NCBI GenBank assembly: GCA_031253955.1
Contig: JAIRVJ010000122.1
Location: forward strand, 1 to 64,000
Source of the DNA: Burkholderiaceae bacterium
GTDB lineage: Bacteria; Pseudomonadota; Gammaproteobacteria; Burkholderiales; Burkholderiaceae_C
DNA: 64,000 bases
Direction: 5' to 3'
In this document: positions 1-9,534 of the stretch, one piece after another
Layout of the letters: every line of letters begins with the position of its first letter
How positions within the stretch are numbered: the first letter of the stretch is position 1
Notes under the pieces: model-generated
Databases searched by the model: none
Told to the model about the DNA's origin: nothing
What the model saw: the letters and a program-made list of their open reading frames with translations, nothing else
Made by a program: the position numbers and the translations under genes

Positions 1-2
1 TG

Positions 3-470
3 GCGCGGCAATGCAATTGCAGCTACCGCACCGTCCAGCGTGCTTTCCGGTTCTTCAAGCGCAGGGGCTACCTGATCGTCACACGAAGGTGGAACACAAG
101 CTCAATCTGCCAGATCACCAAGCGGTTCTTGGCCCAATTGACCGAACCCATGCTGTCCGCGGCCTCCTGGTTGCGCCACCAGCTCGGAATAGGGACAAGC
201 CCCACTGGCCGGCATCCATCACAGCCCACCCGCCCACACCCAAATTTGCGATTCAGCGCCAAATCGCAAACCGTTGTCTCCCGCACCGCTCTGGCCTGCC
301 TGTCCGGCAGCAAACCAACCTCACCGGCACCACAGCTTCTGGTGTCAGCGCCGCGCAAAAAAGGCATCCCGGAACCGTTCCGCGGGCAAATTGCAGAGCT
401 ACGGGCACGGATAGCAGCCGACCTTGAGGCCAGAAAAAACACCCTTCGTTTTAATGTTCAAAAGCTTTAA
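3..470 (+). CDS. C-terminal part of a helix-turn-helix / replication-initiator-like protein (5' truncated by window edge)
   Basis: Frame 3 is open from the window start: ARQCNCSYRTVQRAFRFFKRRGYLIVTRRWNTSSICQITKRFLAQ...; HTH-like SYRTVQRAFRFFKRRGYL. Confidence 0.5.
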   Translation, partial: ARQCNCSYRTVQRAFRFFKRRGYLIVTRRWNTSSICQITKRFLAQLTEPMLSAASWLRHQLGIGTSPTGRHPSQPTRPHPNLRFSAKSQTVVSRTALACLSGSKPTSPAPQLLVSAPRKKGIPEPFRGQIAELRARIAADLEARKNTLRFNVQKL

Positions 471-533
471 AACGTTAAAAGCTTCTAAAGCTTTTAAAAC
501 TTTAAAAGTTTTAAAAGTTTAAAAACTTAAAAC
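461..533. repeat. Array of degenerate 8-10 bp TTTAAAAS words
   Basis: TTAAAA cores at about 467, 475, 485 (CTAAAG), 494, 502, 511, 519, 527. Confidence 0.7.
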
Positions 534-555
534 ATCCAAAACAATTGAGAACGCA

Positions 556-1128
556 ATGTTCAATTCAATTGTCAATGAACCAAAAGAATTGGAAGAATTG
601 AACCTTCCAATCAAGGCGATCTGGCTGCCGGCGCTAGAGATACGCCGTTCCGTTGATCTTGCCAGGATCAATGAATTGGCCGAAAGCATGAAAAACATTG
701 GACAACTTCACCGGATTGGCGTCAGACCCATAAAAAAAGATCTCTACGAATTGATCTATGGAGAACGCCGGTTGCGCGCGGCAATGGTGCTGAATTGGGA
801 AAAAATTCAAACGACAGTTTTTTATAACATCAGCAGCAATGACGTCGCTTTGGCAGTCATGGCTGCCGAGAACGTCCACACCGAAAAATTCAGGGCCATT
901 GAAAACATCGCAATTATTTCCGAACTCAAGGGATTTGGTTTCAATGATCAGGCCATTGCCAGAATACTATCCCAGCCGGACGATTGGGTGCGGAACCATT
1001 TATGCGTCATGCGTGATTCAGTGGCGCGGCACATCGCCGAAACCGGAACCTTGCTGAATGCCAGGGACTTGAAAAATTTCATGGCATTCCCAGCGGCGAT
1101 CAGGAGCACGTTGCTGGAGGCAGCCTGA
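556..1128 (+). CDS. ParB/RepB/Spo0J-like N-terminal domain protein
   Basis: ELAESMKNIGQLHRIGVRPIKKDLYELIYGERRLRAAMVLNW with ENVHTEKFRAIENI resembles the ParB nuclease domain and HTH. Confidence 0.75.
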   Translation: MFNSIVNEPKELEELNLPIKAIWLPALEIRRSVDLARINELAESMKNIGQLHRIGVRPIKKDLYELIYGERRLRAAMVLNWEKIQTTVFYNISSNDVALAVMAAENVHTEKFRAIENIAIISELKGFGFNDQAIARILSQPDDWVRNHLCVMRDSVARHIAETGTLLNARDLKNFMAFPAAIRSTLLEAA

Positions 1129-1129
1129 G

Positions 1130-1690
1130 GTGACCGCCATGAATGCAGCCAGCGAAAAAGAATTCGTCGAACGTTGCGATGCCATTTTTAATTCGATGAA
1201 CAGGAAGTATCTTGGAAAAATTGCCAATTTTTTGAATTGGTCTATCGAAGATATGCGCCAGGAATTCAGGCTTGTTTGCTGGGAAGCCTGGCTTGGCCGT
1301 AATAATTTTGACAGCTCTGTTGGAGACATCAAGGGCTATTTTTTCGGCAAGACCAGGACATTCCTTTATAAACGGGACGGGTATCGCAATTTTAAATATG
1401 TCGATGATATGATCGCCGGAAAAGACTTCCAAGGCGCCGACACAGCAAAATCCGTGCTCGAAGAATTGATTGACCGCGAGGAACAGGAAGAAAATGACAA
1501 GGTAAATTGTCAGCGGCACATGGCTTATTCTTCTGCCGGTATGCCTGTGAAAGGACGCCGGAGTCTGCTTTATCGTTTGTGGAAACAGGGCATGAGTCAA
1601 ACACAAATTGCAAAGATTGGCGGTTGCAGCCAAGGCCAGATTTCCCGTGTTTTAAAAAAAGAGGCCGCATCGTATGCCAACGCCCATTGA
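1130..1690 (+). CDS. Sigma-70-like / HTH DNA-binding protein
   Basis: DMRQEFRLVCWEAWLGRNNFDSSVGDIKGYFFGKTRTFL resembles sigma region 2; C-terminal HTH MSQTQIAKIGGCSQGQISRVLKK resembles region 4. Confidence 0.45.
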   Translation: MTAMNAASEKEFVERCDAIFNSMNRKYLGKIANFLNWSIEDMRQEFRLVCWEAWLGRNNFDSSVGDIKGYFFGKTRTFLYKRDGYRNFKYVDDMIAGKDFQGADTAKSVLEELIDREEQEENDKVNCQRHMAYSSAGMPVKGRRSLLYRLWKQGMSQTQIAKIGGCSQGQISRVLKKEAASYANAH

Positions 1691-1854
1691 CAGCAGACTC
1701 CCAAGCCTTGGCAAAAGACGATCCGAAGGAATGTTGAAATGAATGAACAGCCTGAAATGAACGAACAATTCGCAGCCCTGTGCAAGCGGCGGCTGCTGGA
1801 ATGTGACCTACTTTGAGCGTTTTACCTAATTTGAACCAACGAAAGGGGATTGAA

Positions 1855-2505
1855 ATGCGCAAGCAAACGGAAGGCGTACCTATCGCTGCGATTCGCGTGG
1901 CAGAAATAACCAACGGGGAATGGCGTGGCACCGGTGGCGGCATCGGCTTCGGGGCAGGCGGCATTGGCTTGTTCGGCGGTGGCGCTGGTGGCACCATGCA
2001 CCAAGAGACAGAGCGAGCAAAGGAATTTAAGCCACCAAAGAAAGCGACGCGGGACTGGTTTCGCATGATGCTCCCGTTGATCGTGATTGGGCTTTTTGCG
2101 TTCATCATTGGTGACCAGAGCCGTTTCGGGAAGATACTTGTCGGTATGACCGAGGGCGATCCTGCGGTTCCTGCCACGGAATTTGCTACTAATCTTGGAA
2201 GGTTTGCTAGCGAACTGTTCAATATCGAATGGTACTTACCTCTTCTTGCTATTCCTGCTGCTGTGTATTGGTTGCTGTTTCAGTTGCCAAAGAGATTGGA
2301 GGAAGAGGACAAGCGTCTTGCGAAAGCGCAGCCTGGGGATGCTACGCGCGAGGCCATCTACCAGCGCCTGCGCTACGTTGAGGCGGACAACGTAGTTTTT
2401 GACCCGATCAGCGGGCGCGAAGTGTCCGCGACGAATGAGGCAATCATGGAACTTATCAACGTCCTAATTGGAGAGCAGCCGCAACTGGAAGGAGCGAAGC
2501 CATGA
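1855..2505 (+). CDS. Membrane protein with glycine-rich N-terminal region
   Basis: RBS GAAAGGGGA before ATG at 1855; GGGIGFGAGGIGLFGGGAGG followed by two TM segments. Confidence 0.6.
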   Translation: MRKQTEGVPIAAIRVAEITNGEWRGTGGGIGFGAGGIGLFGGGAGGTMHQETERAKEFKPPKKATRDWFRMMLPLIVIGLFAFIIGDQSRFGKILVGMTEGDPAVPATEFATNLGRFASELFNIEWYLPLLAIPAAVYWLLFQLPKRLEEEDKRLAKAQPGDATREAIYQRLRYVEADNVVFDPISGREVSATNEAIMELINVLIGEQPQLEGAKP

Positions 2506-2696
2506 AGAAATTTGGCTTCCGGGGAGCAATGGAACAGGAAACTCATTTAAGCGGTTCGATGCGGCTATGGGGTGATAAGCCCGATCTGGCCGAATGGATG
2601 GATGCCGATGGTCCGATAGTGTTCTACAAGATGTTGGGCATCATCATCGATGAAGAACCGAAACCGATTGCCGTCCTGGAGAATGCAGATGGATAA
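2502..2696 (+). CDS. Small hypothetical protein
   Basis: ATGA overlap with the upstream gene; 64 aa. Confidence 0.5.
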   Translation: MKKFGFRGAMEQETHLSGSMRLWGDKPDLAEWMDADGPIVFYKMLGIIIDEEPKPIAVLENADG

Positions 2697-3015
2697 CTTC
2701 ATGAGCCATGTCATGGCAATTGTTGTTTTAATCATGGGGATTGCATGTATTGGCTGGTTTCCGCAAGGTTGGCGTGATCTTCAATCAGGAAGATTGGTTC
2801 GATTTCTATTATATCATATAGCTCTTCTGTTCGTGCTTTTTGAAATTCTGAATCTTTACGTCAAACCTGGTGTTTGGCAGATGCCGGTGGTGCAAGGTAT
2901 TTTTATTATATTTGTATTTTTTATACTTATAGTAATTGGCACGCCTCTTTTCAAAAAATTTTCAATGCGTCTTAGAGTCAAAATTAAAAAAGCGATGAAA
3001 GATCATCCAAAATGA
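2689..3015 (+). CDS. Small membrane protein
   Basis: Overlaps the upstream stop; three predicted hydrophobic segments. Confidence 0.55.
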   Translation: MDNFMSHVMAIVVLIMGIACIGWFPQGWRDLQSGRLVRFLLYHIALLFVLFEILNLYVKPGVWQMPVVQGIFIIFVFFILIVIGTPLFKKFSMRLRVKIKKAMKDHPK

Positions 3016-3320
3016 TATGCCCCGCCTTTTGCATTCCTTCTTTTGCCATCAAAGCAGGCGGATTGTTGCTGTTGGCGCTCACCATTGTGCTGACGGCCCG
3101 CATTCTGATCTACATCACCTGGAACAAATCATTTGGCTTCAAGTGGTATGGCGGCGTCTTTTCCCTGATGATGATCGAAGGTCTGGTAAGCATGGTTGCC
3201 ATTGTCATATTTTTAATGGGCGCGGCATGGATCCTTGGGTTCAACATAGGTCATCTCTTGGATACCCTGCATCACATGTTGCAGTGCTTGTTCCATAACT
3301 TAAGGACTTGTCCATCCTGA
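3012..3320 (+). CDS. Small membrane protein
   Basis: ATGA overlap with the upstream gene; hydrophobic segments. Confidence 0.5.
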   Translation: MICPAFCIPSFAIKAGGLLLLALTIVLTARILIYITWNKSFGFKWYGGVFSLMMIEGLVSMVAIVIFLMGAAWILGFNIGHLLDTLHHMLQCLFHNLRTCPS

Positions 3321-3344
3321 TATGAAAGTTCTTGAAACCTTGAA

Positions 3345-3434
3345 AGAGTTTAGAAGTTTTTAAAGATTTCAAGACTCGAAACCTTTAAAACTTTTAAAAG
3401 TTTTCAAGACTTGAAGCTTTTAAAAGCTTAAAGG
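3345..3434. repeat. Array of degenerate TTTTAAAA words
   Basis: tttttaaagatttcaagactcgaaacctttaaaacttttaaaagttttcaagacttgaagcttttaaaagctta. Confidence 0.65.
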
Positions 3435-3470
3435 ATTGCGGCAACCATGCAAAACATAGCACCGTGCATT

Positions 3471-4148
3471 TCAAAGACCGCCCTTTCCGGGCCTCAAGTC
3501 CCCGATGTCCGGCCTCAAGGCGCTTTCGGCGGGCGAGGCAGCAGCAGCCGTGGCAAGGCTTGGACGTGCCGGCGTGCGTGCGACCCTGTAGTAGCCGGTG
3601 GCCGCCCGGAAAGCCTCGGGTGTCAACGCGGCATCCGATCCGGCGGGAAGCTCCCTGGACACCCAGGCGGGCAAAGTCCCATTCGGAATGGCCGGCACCA
3701 CGGGCGCGGCGGCAGGCGCGGCATTGGGGCGCACCTGGGCATAGATCGCGGCGGCGTAACTCGCTCCGGTGTCGTTAATTTTGCCTGTGCTGTAGATCGA
3801 CAACGTGTTTGGCAGACTGCCGTCCGATTGCCGCCATGCCGCCAGCAGCACGCCTTGCGCGGCGGTCAGATTCGCGCAGGGCTTGAAGATCGTCTCCACC
3901 GATTGTCCAAGCCAGGCAAGATTTTTATGGTTGATCTGACCCAATCCCAGATCGACGGAATGACCCAAGGCAATCAGGCTTTTGGCCCATGCAATGGCTT
4001 CGGCTTCGGTTTGAGGCCAATAGCTGGTTGCGGTGGTGTTGTCATGAATGGCCAAAGGATGGCCGCCCGATTCATGTTGCACGATGGCAGCCAGGGTCAT
4101 GGGCGCAATCATCGGGGCGCATGTCGAGATGAGGTCAATGGGTGTCAT
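3471..4148 (-). CDS. virB1: VirB1-like lytic transglycosylase
   Basis: LAAIVQHESGGHPLAIHDN...VDLGLGQINHKNLAWLGQSVETIFKPCANLTAAQGVL: SLT/VirB1 signature. Confidence 0.85.
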   Translation of the reverse strand: MTPIDLISTCAPMIAPMTLAAIVQHESGGHPLAIHDNTTATSYWPQTEAEAIAWAKSLIALGHSVDLGLGQINHKNLAWLGQSVETIFKPCANLTAAQGVLLAAWRQSDGSLPNTLSIYSTGKINDTGASYAAAIYAQVRPNAAPAAAPVVPAIPNGTLPAWVSRELPAGSDAALTPEAFRAATGYYRVARTPARPSLATAAAASPAESALRPDIGDLRPGKGGL

Positions 4149-4220
4149 TTCAGAGTTTCAATTGGAATTGGATACGAATTCAATTCCCAATTCAGGAATT
4201 GGCCATGTGCAAGGTCAAGG

Positions 4221-4252
4221 GCTTCAATTGTTTACTTCGAGAGCCTATGCCA
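4221..4252 (-). promoter_or_regulatory. Operon-head element copy H
   Basis: Minus strand GGCATAGGCTCTCGAAGTAAACAATTGAAGC, upstream of virB1. Confidence 0.6.
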
Positions 4253-4270
4253 ATTCACGGGTTTTATTCA

Positions 4271-4301
4271 ATGAATAGTGCATCGAAGTAAGCCTAGGGG
4301 C
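4271..4301 (+). promoter_or_regulatory. Operon-head element copy A
   Basis: ATGAATAGTGCATCGAAGTAAGCCTAGGGGC, upstream of the H-NS-like gene. Confidence 0.65.
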
Positions 4302-4342
4302 TTGCAGGATGCCGGCCCGCTTCTTTTGACGAAAGGAATTCC

Positions 4343-4948
4343 ATGCTCGGACTTGACAAATTTTTCAGCGATGCCACCAAAGGCGCACAGGAGCGGCGCG
4401 AGCCGCCTGCCGATGCGTCGCAAGTGCAACCCGTGCAACGTCTCAGGCGCTCAGGCGGTTGGCTGGATCCGGCTTCCTTCGAGGACGCTGGCGCCAGTGC
4501 CGAAAGCCAAGCGCCGAAACCTGCCGCGCCGTCTGAAACGCCGCAACTGATCCACCCACCTCAAAAGGAACTCCCCATGATCGCGGATACCACCCAACTC
4601 ACGCAAGCCGAGCGCGAACTCGATCAGATGCTCTTGCAGCAAGCGCAGATCGCCGAGCGCGTGCAGGCCAAGAAACAGGAACTCAAAACCGCCGCGCTCG
4701 CGGAAATACGCGCCAAGATCAGCCGTTACGGCATGACGGCCGATGAATTGGGTTTTACCCGGGCGGCCGCTGGCAATACCCGCTTGCCGCCTGGTGAACG
4801 CAGCGCCGGCGAGAAGGGCAAGCGCGCCGCCACCCCTGTGAAATACCGCGATCCGGCCACGGGCATGACGTGGACGGGCCGCGGCCGCATGCCTGCCTGG
4901 CTGCAAAACAAGGACCGTTCAGTCTACCTGATCGATCCGGCAGCCTGA
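4343..4948 (+). CDS. H-NS family nucleoid protein with N-terminal extension (alternative start 4577)
   Basis: C-terminal KYRDPATGMTWTGRGRMPAWLQ is the H-NS DNA-binding motif; RBS-like AAAGGAATTCC (4343) and AAAGGAACTCCCC (4577). Confidence 0.85.
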   Translation: MLGLDKFFSDATKGAQERREPPADASQVQPVQRLRRSGGWLDPASFEDAGASAESQAPKPAAPSETPQLIHPPQKELPMIADTTQLTQAERELDQMLLQQAQIAERVQAKKQELKTAALAEIRAKISRYGMTADELGFTRAAAGNTRLPPGERSAGEKGKRAATPVKYRDPATGMTWTGRGRMPAWLQNKDRSVYLIDPAA

Positions 4949-7108
4949 GTGTCCATCATGCTCATCATCGCCGAAAAGCCCTCGATGGCACGCAGCATCG
5001 CCGGCGTGCTGGGGCAACCCGTCCAGTGCGAAGGTTTCATCACATGCGCACGCGCCACCGTCACCTGGTGCGCGGGCCACCTGCTCGAACAATTGCAGCC
5101 CGAAGAATACTTCGGCGGCGCCTTCATTGGCCGCGAAGACTTGCCGGTGGTGCCCGATGTCTGGAAACTGCAAGCCAAGGATGGCCGCGCCCAGCATCAA
5201 ATCAACGTCATCCAGTCCCTGCTCAAGGATGCCAGGGAAGTGGTCAACGCGGGCGATGCCGACCGCGAAGGTCAATTGCTGGTCGATGAAGTCCTGATCC
5301 ATTTGGGCTGGAAAGGCAAAACGCTACGGCTGTGGACCGGCAGCCTCGACGATGAAAGCCTCAGACGGGCGCTGGCCAGCCTCAAACCCAACGAAGCCAT
5401 GCACAGTCTGTACGAATCGGCGCTGGCGCGCCAGCGCGCCGATTGGCTTTTGGGCTACAACGCCAGCATCGCTTTTTCGCGCAACCTCAAAGCGCAGGGT
5501 CTGGAAGGCGGCTGGTCCATAGGCCGCGTGCAAACCCCCACGCTGGCCCTGATCGTGGATCGAATGGCTCAAATCAAAGGCCATACCCGGCAGGATCACT
5601 ACACCATCAAGATCATCCTGAAAGACGGTACCGCTGCCGTTTGGCAAATTCCCGATGAACTGCTCACCGATGGCCTGATGCTCGACCAGCGATACGCCGA
5701 ACAACTGGCGCAAGAAGTCGATGGCAAAACCGGCGCGGTCCAATCGTTTGTCAAACGCCAAGGCACGCGCGCCGCGCCCTTACCCTACAGCCTGGCGGCC
5801 TTGCAAATGGAAGCCAACAGCCGAATCGGGCTTTCCGCCAAAGAAACGCTCGAAGCCGCGCAGGCGCTCTACGAAGCCAAGGCCACCACCTATCCCCGCA
5901 CCGATTGCCGCCACCTGCCCGAAGAAATGCACCCGGATGCCGCGCGCATCCTGCAAGCTATCGGCGCCGCCAGTGCCGGCGATGTCAATCCAGAGCGCCA
6001 ACACGCCGCCTGGAACGACCGGGAAATCACGGCCCACCACGCCATCATCCCCACCGGGCAAGCCCTGCCCGGGAACTTGAATGACAAGACCCAAAAAGTC
6101 TATGACCTCATCAAGGAATCCTACATCCGGCTCTTTATGGCCGATGAGCAATTCGAGCAACAGCAGGCCATCTTTGAATTCCACGGCAGCGATCAATTGA
6201 TCTTCAAAGCCACGGCCAAAAAGATCCTCCAGCCCGGCTGGACCGCCTTGGGCCAGGAAGTCAAAGACGACGAAAGCCAAAAAGCCGACGATGAATCGGG
6301 CAAAGTATTGCCCGGCTACACCGAAGGTCAGCCCATCCAGTGCGAAAAGGCTATGGTCGAAGCCAGACAAACCAAGCCGCCCAAGCCCTACAACGACAAA
6401 ACCCTGATCGCGGCCATGATCGGCATCCACAAACTGGTCACCGATCCCAAGCTTAAAGCGCGCCTGAAAGAAACCTCCGGCCTGGGCACCGAAGCCACCC
6501 GGGCGGCCATGATCGAAACCCTGATCGAGCGCGGCTACACAGAGCGCAAAAACAAGGAAATCCACCCCACCGAACGCGGCATCCGACTCATCATTTTGCT
6601 GCGCCAAAGCTGCCCAACCCTCACCGACCCCGGGGAAACTGCCATACAGGAAGACGCCCTGGCCGACATCGCCGCCAAAAAACTCCCCTTCGGGAAATTC
6701 ATGGAAAACGCCATCGAAAAGACCAGGAGCGCCACCCAAGCCCTGTCCAATCAAGTGGACGCCAACGTCCCCACGGCGCCCTGTCCGGCCTGCGGCAAGG
6801 ATGACTGCATCCAACTCAAGAGCAAGGCCGGCAACCTCTACTGGAAATGCCGCGCTTGCCAAGCCGCCTTCGGCGACCACCACGGCCAGCCCGGCAGGCT
6901 ATTCGAGAAAAGGCAAGAAAACACCGAAAACAAGAACAACCCCGCACCCGAACCCTGCCCGGCCTGCCCCAGGTGCAAGCAAAAAACAGGCAAATACCTG
7001 ACCCGCAACGACAAGCCCTACTTCCGTTGCGCCCAATGCAACCAGAGCTATTGGCCCGACTTTAAGGACAAGGCAAAGATCGGCAAGGCATGGGAGACCA
7101 CGAAATGA
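4949..7108 (+). CDS. topB: DNA topoisomerase III
   Basis: MLIIAEKPSMARSIAGVLG...DADREGQLLVDEVL...TYPRTDCRHLPEEM...; C-terminal Cys4 zinc motifs; GTG start. Confidence 0.95.
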   Translation: MSIMLIIAEKPSMARSIAGVLGQPVQCEGFITCARATVTWCAGHLLEQLQPEEYFGGAFIGREDLPVVPDVWKLQAKDGRAQHQINVIQSLLKDAREVVNAGDADREGQLLVDEVLIHLGWKGKTLRLWTGSLDDESLRRALASLKPNEAMHSLYESALARQRADWLLGYNASIAFSRNLKAQGLEGGWSIGRVQTPTLALIVDRMAQIKGHTRQDHYTIKIILKDGTAAVWQIPDELLTDGLMLDQRYAEQLAQEVDGKTGAVQSFVKRQGTRAAPLPYSLAALQMEANSRIGLSAKETLEAAQALYEAKATTYPRTDCRHLPEEMHPDAARILQAIGAASAGDVNPERQHAAWNDREITAHHAIIPTGQALPGNLNDKTQKVYDLIKESYIRLFMADEQFEQQQAIFEFHGSDQLIFKATAKKILQPGWTALGQEVKDDESQKADDESGKVLPGYTEGQPIQCEKAMVEARQTKPPKPYNDKTLIAAMIGIHKLVTDPKLKARLKETSGLGTEATRAAMIETLIERGYTERKNKEIHPTERGIRLIILLRQSCPTLTDPGETAIQEDALADIAAKKLPFGKFMENAIEKTRSATQALSNQVDANVPTAPCPACGKDDCIQLKSKAGNLYWKCRACQAAFGDHHGQPGRLFEKRQENTENKNNPAPEPCPACPRCKQKTGKYLTRNDKPYFRCAQCNQSYWPDFKDKAKIGKAWETTK

Positions 7109-7199
7109 CCGCTGATGCAAAGCACAACCCCGGCTACCAAAAAATCATGGCATTCAGCCAAAAAGAAATTAAAAATACCGAAAACAGCGAAACAAACGT

Positions 7200-8291
7200 A
7201 TGAACAAACATCTTGAACAGATACTGCCGGGCAGTTTGAAATCGCCGATAGGCCGCGACTATCACTGGAACTGGGTGAAAAACTTTGTCCGCGAGAACCT
7301 GGGCATAACCACCGGCATGAGTCTGCTGTTGCTTGTCATGGTGTATGTCGGGGTCAGTTGGCAAATTCCTGTTGAATCATTTGTCCAGCAGGTGTTGGCG
7401 GTGGTCATGATTTTTGGCGTATTGGGCCTTATGGCGCTTTCGATTCGGATGGCGTTGCATGAAGACGTGGGCACGATGGGCGGTGTTGCACGTCAACTTG
7501 TCTGGTATCTGATCACGTACTTTGTTGTGTTGTGGATGATCGGTGCAATTGGCGACAACACCTATCGCTGGATCATTGTCAATCCCAATACAACGGCAGA
7601 GATAACAGTTTCGCTCCTGATCTGCTGGGCTATCTTGCGCATCAGCAAAATCAGCAAGTATGCGGCGCCCTCCGTGATCGCCGACAACAACATGGCCCCC
7701 GGCATCGCGCTGCGCAAAACCCCGACACCACGCGACGACAGCTACACAGCCGCGCACGAAGCCGGACATACGTTGCTGTATGCGGTCCTTGACGAGCTTC
7801 CAGGGGACTTCAAGGTCATCGTTAACGAGTATGCCGACCCCAACGGCTCCCTCGGAAGCGTCAGCGCCATCAGCTATGTGAATTGCCACGAAGAAAAATT
7901 GCTTGTCGAGTGGGAAATCCTGGTTTTACTGGCCGGCCAGCTTGGCGAAGAAGCTATCTTGGGCAGCACAACGATGGGCAGCGGAAACGATTATCACCGC
8001 TGGCTGGGCTACGCCCGCCGCTATCTCGCTAATCACTATCGCGGCATCTACTACGACGAACCGCAGAACAAGTTCGAGCAGGAACAAAACGAAGCCAAGC
8101 TGCAAGCGTTGCAAGCCGGACAAGTGGCTCTGCTGCACAAGTTCTTTGCCATGAACGCAGAGTTGCTCAAACAGCTTGCCGATACTTTACTGGAGAAACG
8201 AAGCATGGGCCGTGAACAGATAACCCCATTTCTGAGCCGCGCGACACTGCCGGATGGTTTTCCGCGTCCCTGCGTCCGTTTAATTCATTAG
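7200..8291 (+). CDS. Membrane-anchored M41 (FtsH-type) peptidase-like protein lacking an AAA domain
   Basis: N-terminal TM segments, then YTAAHEAGHTLLYAV and LLAGQLGEEAILGSTTMGSGNDYHRWLGYAR, matching the FtsH zinc-protease layout; no Walker A/B. Confidence 0.75.
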   Translation: MNKHLEQILPGSLKSPIGRDYHWNWVKNFVRENLGITTGMSLLLLVMVYVGVSWQIPVESFVQQVLAVVMIFGVLGLMALSIRMALHEDVGTMGGVARQLVWYLITYFVVLWMIGAIGDNTYRWIIVNPNTTAEITVSLLICWAILRISKISKYAAPSVIADNNMAPGIALRKTPTPRDDSYTAAHEAGHTLLYAVLDELPGDFKVIVNEYADPNGSLGSVSAISYVNCHEEKLLVEWEILVLLAGQLGEEAILGSTTMGSGNDYHRWLGYARRYLANHYRGIYYDEPQNKFEQEQNEAKLQALQAGQVALLHKFFAMNAELLKQLADTLLEKRSMGREQITPFLSRATLPDGFPRPCVRLIH

Positions 8292-8354
8292 GCGGATAGG
8301 CGCAAAGTTTTGAGCCGCTTAAAAATGCCGGAATCAACGAAAGGAATGTGTAAC

Positions 8355-8636
8355 ATGAATAAGTCAGAAAAAATAGTTTTGATAATTATGCTTGCTGTTA
8401 GCTTGGTGATGATATGGATTATGTTATCAAAGGAAACCGGACCCGGCTCGCAGACTTGGTATCAACATCACGACACCGAGCGCAACGCGCAACTTGCCAT
8501 ATGTAAGACAAACCCTTTTGAGTTAGCCACTACAGAACCTTGTGTCAACGCCCTGCGCGCCAACAAAATTCGGGGCAAAGGAATTGCCGACATCATGGAT
8601 GCGCCCATGCTTGAATTGGAGCGAAAGAATGAATAA
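8355..8636 (+). CDS. EexN-like entry-exclusion protein
   Basis: TWYQHHDTERNAQLAICKTNPFELATTEPCVNALRAN matches the EexN-type pattern YxxHxxERxAxLxxCxxNPxEL...CxNA; N-terminal TM. Confidence 0.6.
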   Translation: MNKSEKIVLIIMLAVSLVMIWIMLSKETGPGSQTWYQHHDTERNAQLAICKTNPFELATTEPCVNALRANKIRGKGIADIMDAPMLELERKNE

Positions 8637-9141
8637 CGGCCTGCAACAATTGATCGATGAAATCGAGCTTTGGTACATCAAAGAAACATTGACTCTTTTA
8701 AGAAAGTTCGACTCCGTCCGTATTGTACTGGATACAGCCACGCTGGACGGCCCCGTGACGGCCCATGACAAGGAAAAATGGGCTGGATTTCATGCCCCCG
8801 TGAAACAATTCATTGAAAAAAGCAACCACCTTGCCGAATCCGTCAACTGGAAAATTCAGCGCCATTTGCGCGATATTTATCTGGCGCACAACAATCCGAG
8901 GTTGAACCGAAGCCAATTTCTGGGCAATTACATGGAATTCGGAGAAAGCATGGGTGTATTTGAAATTCGTTCCTGTTTGCGCGAATATAAATTTTGCTGC
9001 GGCACGATGCATGATCTTTTCACGCAAGCCATGACTGATTTTTTATTGACAAATGAAAGTTTTTATCGCAACCCCGGTTCAATTTTCATGAACCATCAAT
9101 CCCAAAGAAAGGAACTGCCATGTTCAACGAAGCAACTCTGA
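8629..9141 (+). CDS. Hypothetical protein
   Basis: Start MNNGLQQLIDEIEL overlaps the upstream gene end. Confidence 0.5.
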   Translation: MNNGLQQLIDEIELWYIKETLTLLRKFDSVRIVLDTATLDGPVTAHDKEKWAGFHAPVKQFIEKSNHLAESVNWKIQRHLRDIYLAHNNPRLNRSQFLGNYMEFGESMGVFEIRSCLREYKFCCGTMHDLFTQAMTDFLLTNESFYRNPGSIFMNHQSQRKELPCSTKQL

Positions 9142-9530
9142 TTGGCCGTCTCGGCCAAAACCCTGAAATCAAACACAAGGCCGGCGAAGACGACGAATTC
9201 GCCATCGCCTCTGTGGCCACCACCCGCACCTGGAAAAACGCCAGCGGCGAAAAGCAAGAAGCCACCGAATGGCACCGGCTCGTGTTCTTCCGTAAACTGG
9301 CCCAGATCGCCAAAGAGCACCTCAAAAAAGGCGCTCTCATCTGGGTGCGCGGTCCCATCCAGACCCGCAAGTGGGCCGACGACAGCGGCACAGAACACTA
9401 CAGCACCCAAATTGTCGTCAATGAAATCAGGATGCTGGGCAAGCCAGCCGCAAAAGACGAACCGGAAGCCGGGACAGACGCAGATGCTGGCGCCGAAAGC
9501 GCCAGCATGGATGCGTTTGTGGGAGATTGA
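9120..9530 (+). CDS. ssb: Single-stranded DNA-binding protein
   Basis: MFNEATLIGRLGQNPEI...TEWHRLVFFRKLAQIAKEHLKKGALIWVRGPIQTRKW...; acidic tail. Confidence 0.95.
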   Translation: MFNEATLIGRLGQNPEIKHKAGEDDEFAIASVATTRTWKNASGEKQEATEWHRLVFFRKLAQIAKEHLKKGALIWVRGPIQTRKWADDSGTEHYSTQIVVNEIRMLGKPAAKDEPEAGTDADAGAESASMDAFVGD

Positions 9531-9534
9531 GCGC

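Noticed and set aside
5780-6883. 367 aa minus-strand ORF
   Set aside because: Antisense shadow of topB.
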